From Papilionanthe hookeriana x Papilionanthe teres (taxonomy: Eukaryota; Streptophyta; Magnoliopsida; Asparagales; Orchidaceae), in contig CM040421.1 of NCBI GenBank assembly GCA_022702705.1, positions 73,464,121-73,528,120 of the forward strand: 64,000 nucleotides of DNA, given 5' to 3'. This document shows, piece by piece, positions 34,557-45,615 of this stretch. Each line of letters begins with the position of its first letter. Positions within the stretch are counted from its first letter, which is position 1. The notes below the pieces were generated by a model. That model was not told the origin of the DNA. It worked only from the letters and a program-made list of their open reading frames with translations, and did not search any database. Position numbers and translations under genes: made by a program.

Positions 34557-36624
34557 TCAGAATTCACAAATGGACTCGTTGCTTGTCGAGCTTTCGTATC
34601 TATCCTTGTGAACGTCTTCTCCTTCGTTGTGGTCATCGAAGTTCAGTATGATTTGAGAATCGTTATTTATATTGGAATCAAGATCCATATTAGGTTGATT
34701 GTCGTTAGTTACGTAATCGTTAGAAACAGTCAAAACGTAGCCAACACCAAAACTCTTATCATTATAAGATCCCGCCTGGGCGAGCAAATAATCATACAAA
34801 GTCAGAGGTTCGAGGGATTTCTCCCCCGAATCGGAAACAACCATCCTAGGATAAGCAGCCCCTAGTCTACCCTTTGGAGCCTCAGTTTTCTTTTCTTCTA
34901 CGATCTTCTCCTCCTTCTGAGGCGGTTCTTCAATTGCAAGTGATAGCACCAGCTCGGCAGGTTTCAAACTCTGAGTTGAAGTGCGCACCGAAGCATTTTG
35001 GATGTGACCCAAAATTTTCTTCGAAGACTTTGTCCAGACGATACTCCATCCATCATTGGTCATGTAAGGGTCTATCGAAACAATAGGATCCGTTGAAATA
35101 ACATTAACGAAACCTCCTTTTTGGGGTTCCTTCATGTATTCCTTTGGGATCGTTACGTTCCCTTTACGGAGATTGTCGTCAAGCCAGCTCTTGAAAGTGA
35201 TGCAATCCTCTATCTTGTGCCCGAGCATCCGGTGGTAAGGGCAATAGTTTGGATGATCTTTCTTGTTGACTTCTTCTGGCCTCTTAGGCTCTGGTAGTTG
35301 AAAATTGGGTGTCTTCATTAAACTGCGGAACATCTTCGCTACCGCTTCAGTCTTGAATGGATATTCCCTATTTAGAAGTTCTTTCAGGGTACGCGATGGA
35401 TGAGGCGGTTGCTCGTAATGCTGAGGCAATTGATAGCTTGGTCGAGGCTGTTGGTAGTTCTGTTGAGGTTGCTAATAAATCTGTTGCGGTTGTTGGTAAG
35501 TCCATTGCGGTGGTTGATAACTGGGCTGTGGCTGCTCTGACTGTATCTGCACTAGCTGCTTGCCTTTATATACTACCGTGACGATTCCAGATTTCTTTTC
35601 AAATGCTTTCACAGGCTTTTGCTTATCGGTCTTGTCCATGAAACTCAGTTATTTTGCTTCCTCCTGCAAGCTCCCGGCCTTGCTAAGCAAATTCTCAAAA
35701 GTCTTAATTATGAATCCTTTGAGGAAAAGTGCTATCGGGCCATGGATACTCTTCAACAGGATACCGACTTCATGTTGTTCCTGAAACTGTGGTTCACACT
35801 TCATGCTTAAGTTTCTCCATCGAAGTATGTAATCCACTAGAGTTTCGTTCGGTTTCTGTTGCTCCACCACTAAATCACCGATAGTGATGTGGTGCCGAGC
35901 CACTGGAAACTCGCTTAACGAAGAGGTTTTCTAATTCGAAAAGGTCTTAACGCGAGCCATTTGGCAATTCGAATACCGATCAAGGCAATCCACGACAAGC
36001 TGTCGACGAGCCGACGGAAGAGTAAAGAATTACTTCCACCGGCATTGCAACAACTAGCACGAAAATGTGCTACATGCTGTCGGGGCTTTCCCATTCCATC
36101 AAAAGTCTTGAACAAAGGTGGTACAAAGCCTTTTGGGTATTGGACCGCATCAAATTCTTCAGGGTAAGGTCTACCTGTCTGAATAGATGTTCCACTCTTA
36201 GACTGGGATAAGGCTTCTCGCACCTGCTGTTCTACCATGTTTTTGATATCCTTTTCGGGAATCATGCTTTGTGCAGAATCTTTCTTCGACTGTTCATCTC
36301 CATTAACAGATGTGATCTCCTTTCCTCTGTCTGCAATGTGAATAATTTCTGGGGTGTTTCCTTTTGAGGTTGCAGCTGACTCTGGAGAGTGGCTAAAGCG
36401 GCAGCCATCTCTTCCATCCTTTTTACCATTTGGGAAATTGTATCATCCTTTTCTTGAAGTTGTGCTCTCATCACTTCCGGTTCTTCCCTTTCTGAAGCTG
36501 ACGGAGCGCCTTGTGAAGCTGCCGATGCTCGGGTCTCGACCATATTAATCTCGGCGTATTTTTCATCCAAAAATTTTGATGAATCTACTTCAGTTTCCAA
36601 TTTTTCTCCTCTTTCCTTTGCCAA
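34557..36624 (-). pseudogene. Gag of element A
   Basis: The probable start is MVETRASAASQ (near 36540), followed by a coiled-coil-like, Q/E-rich stretch and then YPEEFDAVQYPKGFVPP and FKTFDGMGKPRQHVAHF, the entry of the retrotransposon gag domain. The domain continues at 35903-35649 (LVDYILRWRNLS). A Tyr/Gln/Pro-rich linker with YQQPQQ units lies at about 35560-35400. A zinc-knuckle-like CPYHRMLGHKIEDC is near 35270-35230. The frame is split at least at 35915 and between 35649 and 35429. It precedes the protease in another frame. Confidence 0.85.
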
Positions 36625-36802
36625 CCGTCGGATGTCCGTTCTTAGCTTGCCTATGGCATCCTCTAGTGGCGTCTTCCAAACGGTTTCACGGTTGTCATGT
36701 GATGACTGTTGGACTTCTTTCTCAGGAGTTTCTTTTAATGCAGTAGCACTTTCTTCAGATTCTGGCTTTCTGACAAGACTCTTCTTTCCAGAATATTGTG
36801 CT

Positions 36803-37804
36803 TATATCGGTTCTACAATAATAGGTCGCCACACCATCCTTCTCGCAGTAGAAGGCCTAGGACCAGATGGTCTGTCAGCTGTGCGTCGGTAGGTGGTGTC
36901 CTCCCTAATATGGTGTCCCGATACGACAACAAGTGAACTTCTTTCACTAGCTCGCACTTTCTTCCTTGGCCTCTCTAGGGCAGTGACGGGGTTCACTCGC
37001 GGTACGAGGTGGGATTTGAGCGCAGTCATCGCATTCTTCTTAAGATTTCTGATACAGGGCATCCTTCCTTCTTAGCTAGTTTCTCTACTATGGCTCGCAG
37101 TCGAGTAAGCGGCGTAGTCTTAGCGCTCTTTCTCTTACAGTCGCTATAGTATGCAGGTCAGAGTAATGCAGCGGTGATCCTCCGGACATCTTCCTCATCC
37201 GATGCAGCAGAGAGAGGGTGAAACCTACTTCCTCCCAACAGCGGTGAAATTTCAGGTAGTTCTTCCTCCTCCTCAGGAATCTCTTCCAGAAAAGCAACTT
37301 CAGTAGCCTTAGCCTTCTCGATCCTGGCGATCTTTCTGCTCCTATTTCTTCTTTGAGTCCGAGTTAAGGGTGTAAACTTTGAAGTGGACCCAATTTCAAA
37401 AATAGAAGGTACTGTAGCAAAATCCGTACCCTCCACGGTGACAGGCTCATCACAGATTGGATTTCCTTGCCCTTCAATTTGGGAAGAGCCGGGGTAGGTG
37501 CAGAGATGACTAGACCGGTGGGGGTATAGATGACAGTCCTCCTATCAACAGTGGTACTTCTTTCAGCTGGGATCCTTTGCAGGGGAGGGAAATCTTGAGT
37601 CGATTTCAGGTTAAACTCAATTATGGGCTCCTTAGTTTCTGATACTTTGTCCATTAGTGTGAAGAGGGTGACGTCAGCGAACTTAATATCTGTATTGTCG
37701 AATCCTTGTCCAAGACGGATGATTCCATTGTCGAGCAGTTCATCCTTATAGACGGCGAATTCAAATCCATTGGTGAAGGAGAAAATTAACTTTGGTGCAA
37801 TCAT
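36803..37804 (-). pseudogene. ORF1 upstream of gag (element A)
   Basis: It starts MIAPKLIFSFTNGFEFAV at 37804. A frame change near 37440 leads into VEGTDFATVPSIFEI and TQRRNRSRKIARI, then an acidic EEEEELPE stretch. A stop at 37158 interrupts the same frame, which then goes on to about 37040, and the coding-like frame shifts again to 37062-36803. Ogre-group elements are known to carry an ORF of unknown function here. The beginning and the VEG…TQRRN block align with the first 130 residues of the AlkB-bearing 3' ORF, so the two ends of the element seem to encode related N-terminal domains. Confidence 0.75.
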
Positions 37805-38326
37805 TTTCTGCAGGGTAAATTCTGAACGTCAGTTCCGAATTATGCTTCCTTTTGTCGCAAAACTTAAGACGGCAAAGAAAGAGTCCGAACACTTTTTAGT
37901 TTATCTTAATGTATTTGCGATTTAAAAGAGTTCTCTTATTAAAAGTTTGTTTATTAGAGGATTTGTTTGTTAGGAACAAAATGATTAATGGAGGAAGGTT
38001 AAAGGAAAGGTAAAGGATTTGATTCAGAATTGGAAAGGAAAAGAAAGTCTCGTAAGACCTCTCAACCCGAAGGGCCGCTCCTAAGCTAACACCTATTGGG
38101 GGTCCACCCCACCTCAGAAAGAGGAAAAAGGATTTCGGAACCTGTCTGTTTAGGGGTGTCTAAACAGTGGCTCCCAAAATCCAAAAGGAGTTGACTATAC
38201 CCGTTCAAGACAGAAATGAACGTGGTATGCCAACAGAAAGAATGGTAGTTTGGTCCACAAGGGGCATGGACTCACTACCTATTTATGAAAGCAAAACCAT
38301 CTGATCAAAATAGAGAGAGGAACTAG
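37805..38326 (-). other. Element A leader (5' UTR)
   Basis: About 520 non-coding bases between PBS and ORF1. It contains 38089-38106, the exact complement of the PPT of element B (16 of the 18 bases for A), and a small hairpin with 7-bp arms (38146-38152 and 38161-38167). No other feature was recognised. Confidence 0.6.
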
Positions 38327-38344
38327 TCCCCAGCGGAGTCGCCA
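38327..38344 (-). promoter_or_regulatory. Primer binding site of element A
   Basis: The minus strand reads TGGCGACTCCGCTGGGGA, five bases after the LTR end (…CCCATACA, then ACTTC). This PBS type is common in plant Tat/Ogre elements and is usually ascribed to tRNA-Arg; the tRNA assignment is from memory. It fixes the orientation of the element and the 3' edge of its 5' LTR. Confidence 0.85.
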
Positions 38345-38431
38345 GAAGTTGTATGGGTTATTTTTAGGTTGAGTGTTGTTTTTAGAAAAGGGGTCGCCTA
38401 CAGAAATTATCAACGAATTTTAGATTTTAAA

Positions 38432-38482
<51 letters not shown>

Positions 38483-38761
38483 AGAAAGTAGCATTTGATT
38501 TTGAAAATAATTTTAAGTTTTAAGATATGAAATCAAAGTGATGTCACGACCCAAATAGTTTATATAAACGAGCGCCGCATCATAAACCGTGTATCTATCC
38601 CGAAGAATAGACACACTACTTGATGATGGGGCTCGATTAAATAAACTAGAAGATTTGTGACATCCGTTTGGTCTGCGAACCAATTTTATAAGCCGACAAG
38701 TTCCCTTGCTTAATATAAAGGAATTAAGCAGGGTTTATATTACCTGGGTTCTTAAAGTTCC

Positions 38762-38960
38762 TGTTGACCTCATTTTTATAATGAGTCAATACCTTTTGAC
38801 TTAAAAAGTCAACTTTGGTTAAAATGGTCAAACCAGACCTAATGACCAACCCTGTTGACCCCTTAGGTCACCCTTTTGACCTAAAAAGTCAACTTTGGTC
38901 AAAATGGTCAAACCAGACCCAATGACCAAACCTGTTGACCCCATAGGTCAACCCTTTGAC
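38762..38960 (+). promoter_or_regulatory. TTGAC (W-box-like) cluster at start of C1
   Basis: Two copies of an 80-bp unit (phase points 38808 and 38888). Six TTGAC[CT] cores occur on the plus strand in 200 bases, including one in the LTR terminus itself. TTGAC[CT] is the core bound by plant WRKY factors. Binding is not shown. Confidence 0.4.
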
Positions 38961-39969
38961 CCAATGACATGTTTAAAACCCCACAATGATAAAATCACAA
39001 ATATTGTGATCAAATCAACCATGACAAAGTTGAAAAAGTTCACATTGGACATCTTGAAATTAAATTGATCAATTTAGGCTGACTTGGGTCAACCTAAATC
39101 AAAATTGGTCAACACTTATCTATTTTAATCAAAATAGGTAAAAAATGAAATAAAAACAACAAAATTAATCAAATAATTAATTTCAAAATTATTTTGATTA
39201 ATTAAATTAATTAATGATTTAATTTTCAGTATTTTAATTAAATGACATAATTAATTAAAATGAAAATTAAATTAAAATCATAAAATGACAAAATTAAATA
39301 AAAATGATAAAATTAATCAATTAATTAATTCGAAATTATTTTCAATTAATAAATTGATTAATGAAATAATTTCCAATAATTTTTAATAACATAATTAATT
39401 AAAATGGAAATGACACATGACCTTCCCATAATTAATTAAAGTTAAAACTAAATTAAACCCATCATAAGACATAATTAACACATGACAAAGCTTAGCTTAA
39501 ATTTTGGCTAACCATGGGTTAACTTCCATCATGGTGAATAAAATGAGGTGGCTCTTTCTCCTTCATTCTAAGACATGACTCACCTCTACTCAACAATGAG
39601 GTGGCCGACTAACACTAAGGCATATTTCCCACCTCCTAAAATAACCAATGGGAAGGGAACAAAGCTTAAACTCCACTCCTCACCATGGTTAAATGAAATC
39701 ATGAGGGGGAAACATATGTGTCACCATTTGCCAAAGCTAATGGGTGACTTGTAAACTCATGAGGAAGAGAAATTACAGCTCATTTCAAAGAGCTAAACCA
39801 CCTCATGCATGATCCAATGGAAAGAAGCCAAAACAATGAGCTCATGATGAAGAACTTGGAAAGACAACCATAGTTATCCCCTCAGCCGAAATTTTATCTT
39901 CAATTCATTAATAGGGAAGATAACAACTCCCCTAGTACAACCTAAGCCAACCCATGGTCTCCCCATGGC

Positions 39970-39977
39970 TATAAATA
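39970..39977 (+). promoter_or_regulatory. Candidate TATA box of C1
   Basis: CTATAAATAAGG at about 1.2 kb from the LTR start. The partner C2 LTR has TATAAATA on its sense strand at 60255-60248, in similar context (CATGG nearby). It is followed after about 320 bases by a splice-donor-like site. Confidence 0.6.
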
Positions 39978-41229
39978 AGGCCATACCAGAGCCTTACTAA
40001 GGAGTAGAATAAAATTTAGTGAGACCTATAGGCTGCTCAAATCTTCTGGCTCCCAACACAAAAACTCTTCCCAAGAGTTTTAGCAATCCATTTTGATCAA
40101 ACACAAGCCATAGATTGAGCCCAATCGAGCCAATTTGATCAAAATTCAAAAACAGCCCAAACCAACCACCTTCTTAAAATTCTCCTCTGAGGCCGACTTT
40201 TGAACCAAATTGGTGCAACAACAATCTTCCTCTGGAGTCTTAGAAGACAACTACAAGGTCCGATCGAAGCTTGATTTACTTGTGGCAAAGGTATGAAATT
40301 ATTTTTCTTAAAATAATTCATATTTTTGAAATATCATGTGTTATACTAGCCCAGAAATGTTACATCACCGTATGGATATATTCTACATATTTAGATGATT
40401 CTATAGGTTAAAAAATCACTCAATTTCGTTGAGAAATGAGTGATATATTGAAGTTTGAAGTTTAACGGTTCGAAAGTTTTCGAATTAAATGGGGAATTAT
40501 CTCAGCCGTCCGTTCCCGTGTTTTGGAACGGACGGCGCTGATCTACGCATCCCATGTTTGTTGTTCTGCGCCCCGCACGGGATTATCCCGCCCATTCGAT
40601 GTGTACGAGGACGCGTGGCGCCCCCTGGTTTTTCTGAATTAAATTAATTCCAAAAAACCATAAAAAACTTCAAAATTTGATATCTTTTAATCTAGGGGTC
40701 ACAAAAATAAAATAAAAATACCTCTGTAAAGCTCTTGAAGGAGGAAAATTATGAAATACAAATCATAATTTTATTCCCATTATTTAATTTTTAAATAATT
40801 AAATACTCCCTGGAGTATTTTAATTATTAAAAATTAATTATAAATCAGAAAAATATGAAATCTTGAGGCATTTATCTTTATGTCCTTAGGGATGTTTCAT
40901 GATTTTTCCGAGGACAGAAAACATACCTATGACACCTTTTTCTAATTTTCAAGACATTTTATAATTACTTTAAATAATAATTACAGAAAAATGAAAAATA
41001 AGAAAAATAAAATGAAAATGATTAGAAATGTTACGGTAACAGAAAATGACCCTAGGAAAATAATTTCTAAGTCATAAAAATAATTTTAAATGATATTTTA
41101 AAATTTAGGATTAAAATTCATTATTAAATAATAAATTTAATCCTAAAAATCACCCTTTTATAAACTTAAGCTATTTTCTTTAAGAGTCTAAGTTTGAAAT
41201 GAATCTAGTCCATGTTAGACTCATGAAAA

Positions 41230-43080
41230 AATTTAACTAAGTCTAAAAAATGATAAATTAGACTCGATAAACTTTAATTAGGTTTAAAACATCATTTAAA
41301 CCTATTAAACCTTAAGCTTAATCAATTAAGTCTAAAATGACAAAATTAGACTTAATTAGGTTTAAAACATCATTTAAACCTATTAAACCTTAAGAAAAAT
41401 CAATTAAGTCTAAAATGACAAAATTAGACTTAATTAGATTTAAAAGATCATTTAAACCTATTAAACCTTAAACAATTAGACTTAACCCATATTAAGTCTA
41501 ATTAAATCAATTAAACCTTACCTAAATTAGGTTTAATTAACCTTAAACAATTAGACTTAACCCATAATAAGTCTAATTAAATCAATTAAACCTTACCTAA
41601 ATTAGGTTTAATTAACCTTAAACAATTAGACTTAACCCATAATAAGTCTAATTAAATCAATTAAACCTTACCTAAATTAGGTTTAATTAACCTTAAACAA
41701 TTAGACTTAACCCATAATAAGTCTAATTAAATCAATTAAACCTTACCTAAATTAGGTTTAATTAACCTTAAACAATTAGACTTAATCCATATTAAGTCTA
41801 ATTAAATCAATTAAACCTTACCTAAATTAGGTTTAATTAACCTTAAACAATTAGACTTAATCCATATTAAGTCTAATTAAATCAATTAAACCTTACCTAA
41901 ATTAGGTTTAATTAACCTTAAACAATTAGACTTAACCCATATTAAGTCTTATTAAATCAATTAAACCTTACCTAAATTAGGTTTAATTAACCTTAAACAA
42001 TTAAACTTAACCTATATTAAGTCTAATTAAATCAATTAAACCTTACCTAAATTATGTTTAATTAACCTTAAACAATTAGACTTAACCCATATTAAGCCTA
42101 ATTAAATCAATTAAACCTTACCTAAATTATGTTTAATTAACCTTAAACAATTAGACTTAACCAATATTAAGTCTAAATAAATCAATTAAACCTTACCTAA
42201 ATTAGGTTTAATTAACCTTAAACAATTAGACTTAACCCATATTAAGTCTAATTAAATCAATTAAACCTTATCTAAATTAGGTTTAATTAACCTTAAATAA
42301 TTAGACTTAACCCATAATAAGTCTAATTAAATCAATTAAACCTTACCTAAATTAGATTTAATTAACCTTAAACAATTAGACTTAACCCATAACAAGTCTA
42401 ATTAAATCAATTAAACCTTACCTAAATTAGGTTTAATTAACCTTAAAAAAATTAGACTTAACCCATGTTAAGTCTAATTAATCAATTAAACCTTACCTAA
42501 ATTAGGTTTAATTAACCTTAAACAATTAGACTTAACTCATATTAAGTCTAATTAATCAATTAACCTTAAACAATTAGACTCAACCCATATTAAGTCTAAT
42601 TAAATCAATTAAACCTTACCTAAATTAGGTTTAATTAACCTTAAACAATTAGACTTAACCTATATTAAGTCTATTAATCAATTAACCTTAAACTATTAGA
42701 CTTAACCCATATTAAGTCTAATTAAATCAATTAAACCTTACCTAAATTAGGTTTAATTAACCTTAAACAATTAGACTTAACCCAGAATAAGTCTAATTAA
42801 ATCAATTAAACCTTACCTAAATTAGGTTTAATTAACCTCAAACAAATTAGACTTAACCCATATTAAGTCTAATTAATCAATTAAACCTTACCTAAATTAG
42901 GTTTAATTAACCTTAAACAAATAGACTTAACCCATATTAAGTTTAATTAATCAATTAAACCTTGCCTAAATTAGGTTTAATTAACCTTAAACAAGTCTAA
43001 TTAAGTCATTAAATCTTACCTAAATTAGGTTTAATTAACCTTAAACAATCAAACTTAACCCATATTAAATCTAATATAAC
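41230..43080 (+). repeat. 75-bp palindromic satellite array in C1
   Basis: Regular units of 75 bp (start points 41541, 41616, 41691) run from about 41460 to 43060, with degenerate related repeats from 41230 and after 43060. Each unit holds two inverted repeats: ATTAGACTTAA…TTAAGTCTAAT (11-bp arms, 6-base spacer) and ATTAAACCT…AGGTTTAAT. Some units are shortened between the same boundaries. C2 has a related array with a 78-bp period. Confidence 0.9.
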
Positions 43081-43884
43081 CTGAATATAACCTAACTTGA
43101 GCTCAAGTTAACCTAAACCTTAGGTTCAACTTACATTGAATCTAACATAACTTAAACCTAACTTAAGTCTAACCTACATTAGACTTAAGTCAAACCAAAC
43201 TTAGGTTCAACCCGACATGAACCTAAGTCAAACCTAAACCTAACTTAAGTCTGACCTACATTAGACTTAAGTCAAACTAAACATAGGTTCAACCTGACAT
43301 GAATCTAAGTCAAACCTAAACCTGAACTTAAGTTTAACCCATATCAGACTTAAGTCAAAATCAAACTTAGGATCAACCAGACATGAACCTAAGTCTAACC
43401 CAAACTTAATTTTAACTCAAGACTCAACCCATATTGAACTCAAACCAACTTTAAGTATAGGTTCAACTAAACTTGAACTTAACTTAAGTCAAACCTTAAC
43501 TTAAAACCAAATCATATTGAACTTTTAACTTAACTTAATTCAAACTTAAATTCAAGATAAAATTTAATTAAGTCTAACATATTAGACTTAATTAAATAAT
43601 CAAACAATTAATTAATTGAGATTTAAATCAACAAACCTTGATTAAGTCTAATTCATTAATATCTCAATAAACTACAACTAAATAGACTTAATTAAAACTT
43701 AAAGTCTTACCTAAAAAGGACTTAGATGGTCAGTAATTCTAATTAAGTCTAATTTATTAGACTTGATAAACCTTTGTCCTATTTGAACAAGGCTTAAAAC
43801 TTAATTAAGTCTATTCTAAACTAACCTTTTAACTTAAAGTTCAGACAAACATTAACTCAAGATTTAAGTTTAAACTTAAGGCAA

Positions 43885-44360
43885 GACATAAATTTGACAT
43901 TTCAAACCAAAATCGACATAACTGACATAAATTCGACATTTCAAATGAAAATCGACATGACCGACGTAAATTCGACATTTCAAACATAAATTGACATAAT
44001 CGACATAAATTCGACATTTCAAACCAAAATCAACATAACTAACATAAATTCGACATTTCAAATAAAGATCGACATAACCAACATAAATTCGACATTTCAA
44101 GCCAAGATCGACATAACCGACATAAATCTGACATTTCAAACCAAATTAAACAATCACCGACATTAAATGACATTAATCGACATTTCAAATCAAATTCGAC
44201 ATTAAATGACATTTCAAACCAAATTAAACAATCACCAACATTAAATGACATTAATCGACATTTCAAATCAAATTCAACATTAAATAACATTTCAAACCAA
44301 ATTCAACAAACACCGACATTAAATGACATTAACCGACATTTCAAACCAAACTCAATAAAA
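43885..44360 (+). repeat. 39-bp satellite in C1
   Basis: Units of 39 bp with a GACATAAATTCGACATTTCAAA-type core (start points 43885, 43924, 43963, 44002), passing after about 44140 into a longer unit of about 77 bp that adds a CACCGACATTAAATGACATT segment. The C2 LTR has an array of the same period but quite different sequence. Confidence 0.85.
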
Positions 44361-45593
44361 CTCAACATAAATTGAAATAATTCGACATAAATCAACATGA
44401 TCGAACTTAACACGACATGAACTGACATAGTTCTTAAGTTCGACCTGTATCGAATTTAAATTAACATATGACATCATAATTCTTAAAGTTCGACCCACGT
44501 TGAACTTAACTCGACATAAAATTAAACTCAAATTGACAGAAAATCCAAAATTAAATCCAAATCGATATGAAATCCAAAATCCAACCCAAATCAATATTCA
44601 AGACAAATCAAAATTTAAACATAAATCGACATAAATCTAAATCGACATCTCAACCACTTTTGGACATCAGACAACTCTGAATCAACAAACACTTTGACCA
44701 GGTAATCTAAATATCTTGATATGACATTGTTTCTAACTTTATTTTCCTTGCAGGATGAAAACATGAAGTTTCGTTTAGATTTTCTTTACATGTTATAGGG
44801 TGTGCTAACTCTGTTCTGCAGGACGTCGATGACGGAACATTGATGACAATACCAGGACTTTTAGGATAGCCACAAAACCTAAACTTTCTACAAAAATCAA
44901 AACAAGAATGACATGAAAATAAAGACAACTGGACTATTAGGTCAGCCACGAAATCTGAAATAAAACGACAAAATCATTAACATTGACATCGACACGACAC
45001 CAACATACAACGACATTTCTATACCACAACAAAATGATGACATGACACTAATCCAAAACAAATACATGACAAAATGACATGACAAAATAAAATTTGAGAT
45101 GACACCACAAAACTAAAACTTAAAACAAAAGGAAATCATAAACAAAATAACAAAAATAAATAAATAATGATATCTTCTTGACATCATAGAAGGTATCTCA
45201 ACGACATCTTCTTCTAGGAGATAAAATATCTTATGACAATTCGAGATATTAATCATGACATCTTATGACATTACAACATCACATGAAGACATGACATAAA
45301 ATGACATGACACTATGATTCACATTAAGACATGATATAAAATGACATGACATTGCGACATCACATGACATTACATACGATAATATGAAACACATATTATG
45401 ACATCCTGACATGACACCCGACATGACATACAAAATGACAAAATGATAAATATTCAACATAAACAAAATATTCTGGTAGTATCGATTCTTTAGAAACGTA
45501 TTGTCATGACAACACTTACACTTTTTGAAGGACAAATGTTAATCTTAATCGGGAGTTTTCCTAAGCAGTATTAATTGCTCAGGATGTAATTAA

Positions 45594-45615
45594 CTATAGG
45601 AGCTTGCTCCTATAG
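45594..45615 (+). other. Conserved LTR stem-loop with CUUG loop (C1)
   Basis: A perfect inverted repeat, CTATAGGAGC then TT then GCTCCTATAG. It is the C-type version of the structure at 5714-5735, with paired base changes relative to the A family. Confidence 0.7.

Larger units (their letters stand above)
40291..44753 (+). other. Possible intron in the C1 LTR leader
   Basis: The donor is CAAAG|GTATGA at 40291. The acceptor is a pyrimidine-rich TTTATTTTCCTTGCAG|G ending at 44753; an alternative is TGTTCTGCAG ending at 44821. The interval of about 4.5 kb holds all the satellite arrays. The donor motif is conserved in five LTRs; the acceptor is good only in C1, as the aligned place in the A-family LTRs reads CTTGCATG. 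This is inferred only. Confidence 0.4.

Noticed and set aside
41230..43080. CRISPR-like array
   Set aside because: Units are contiguous with no unique spacers, in plant nuclear DNA; it is a satellite.
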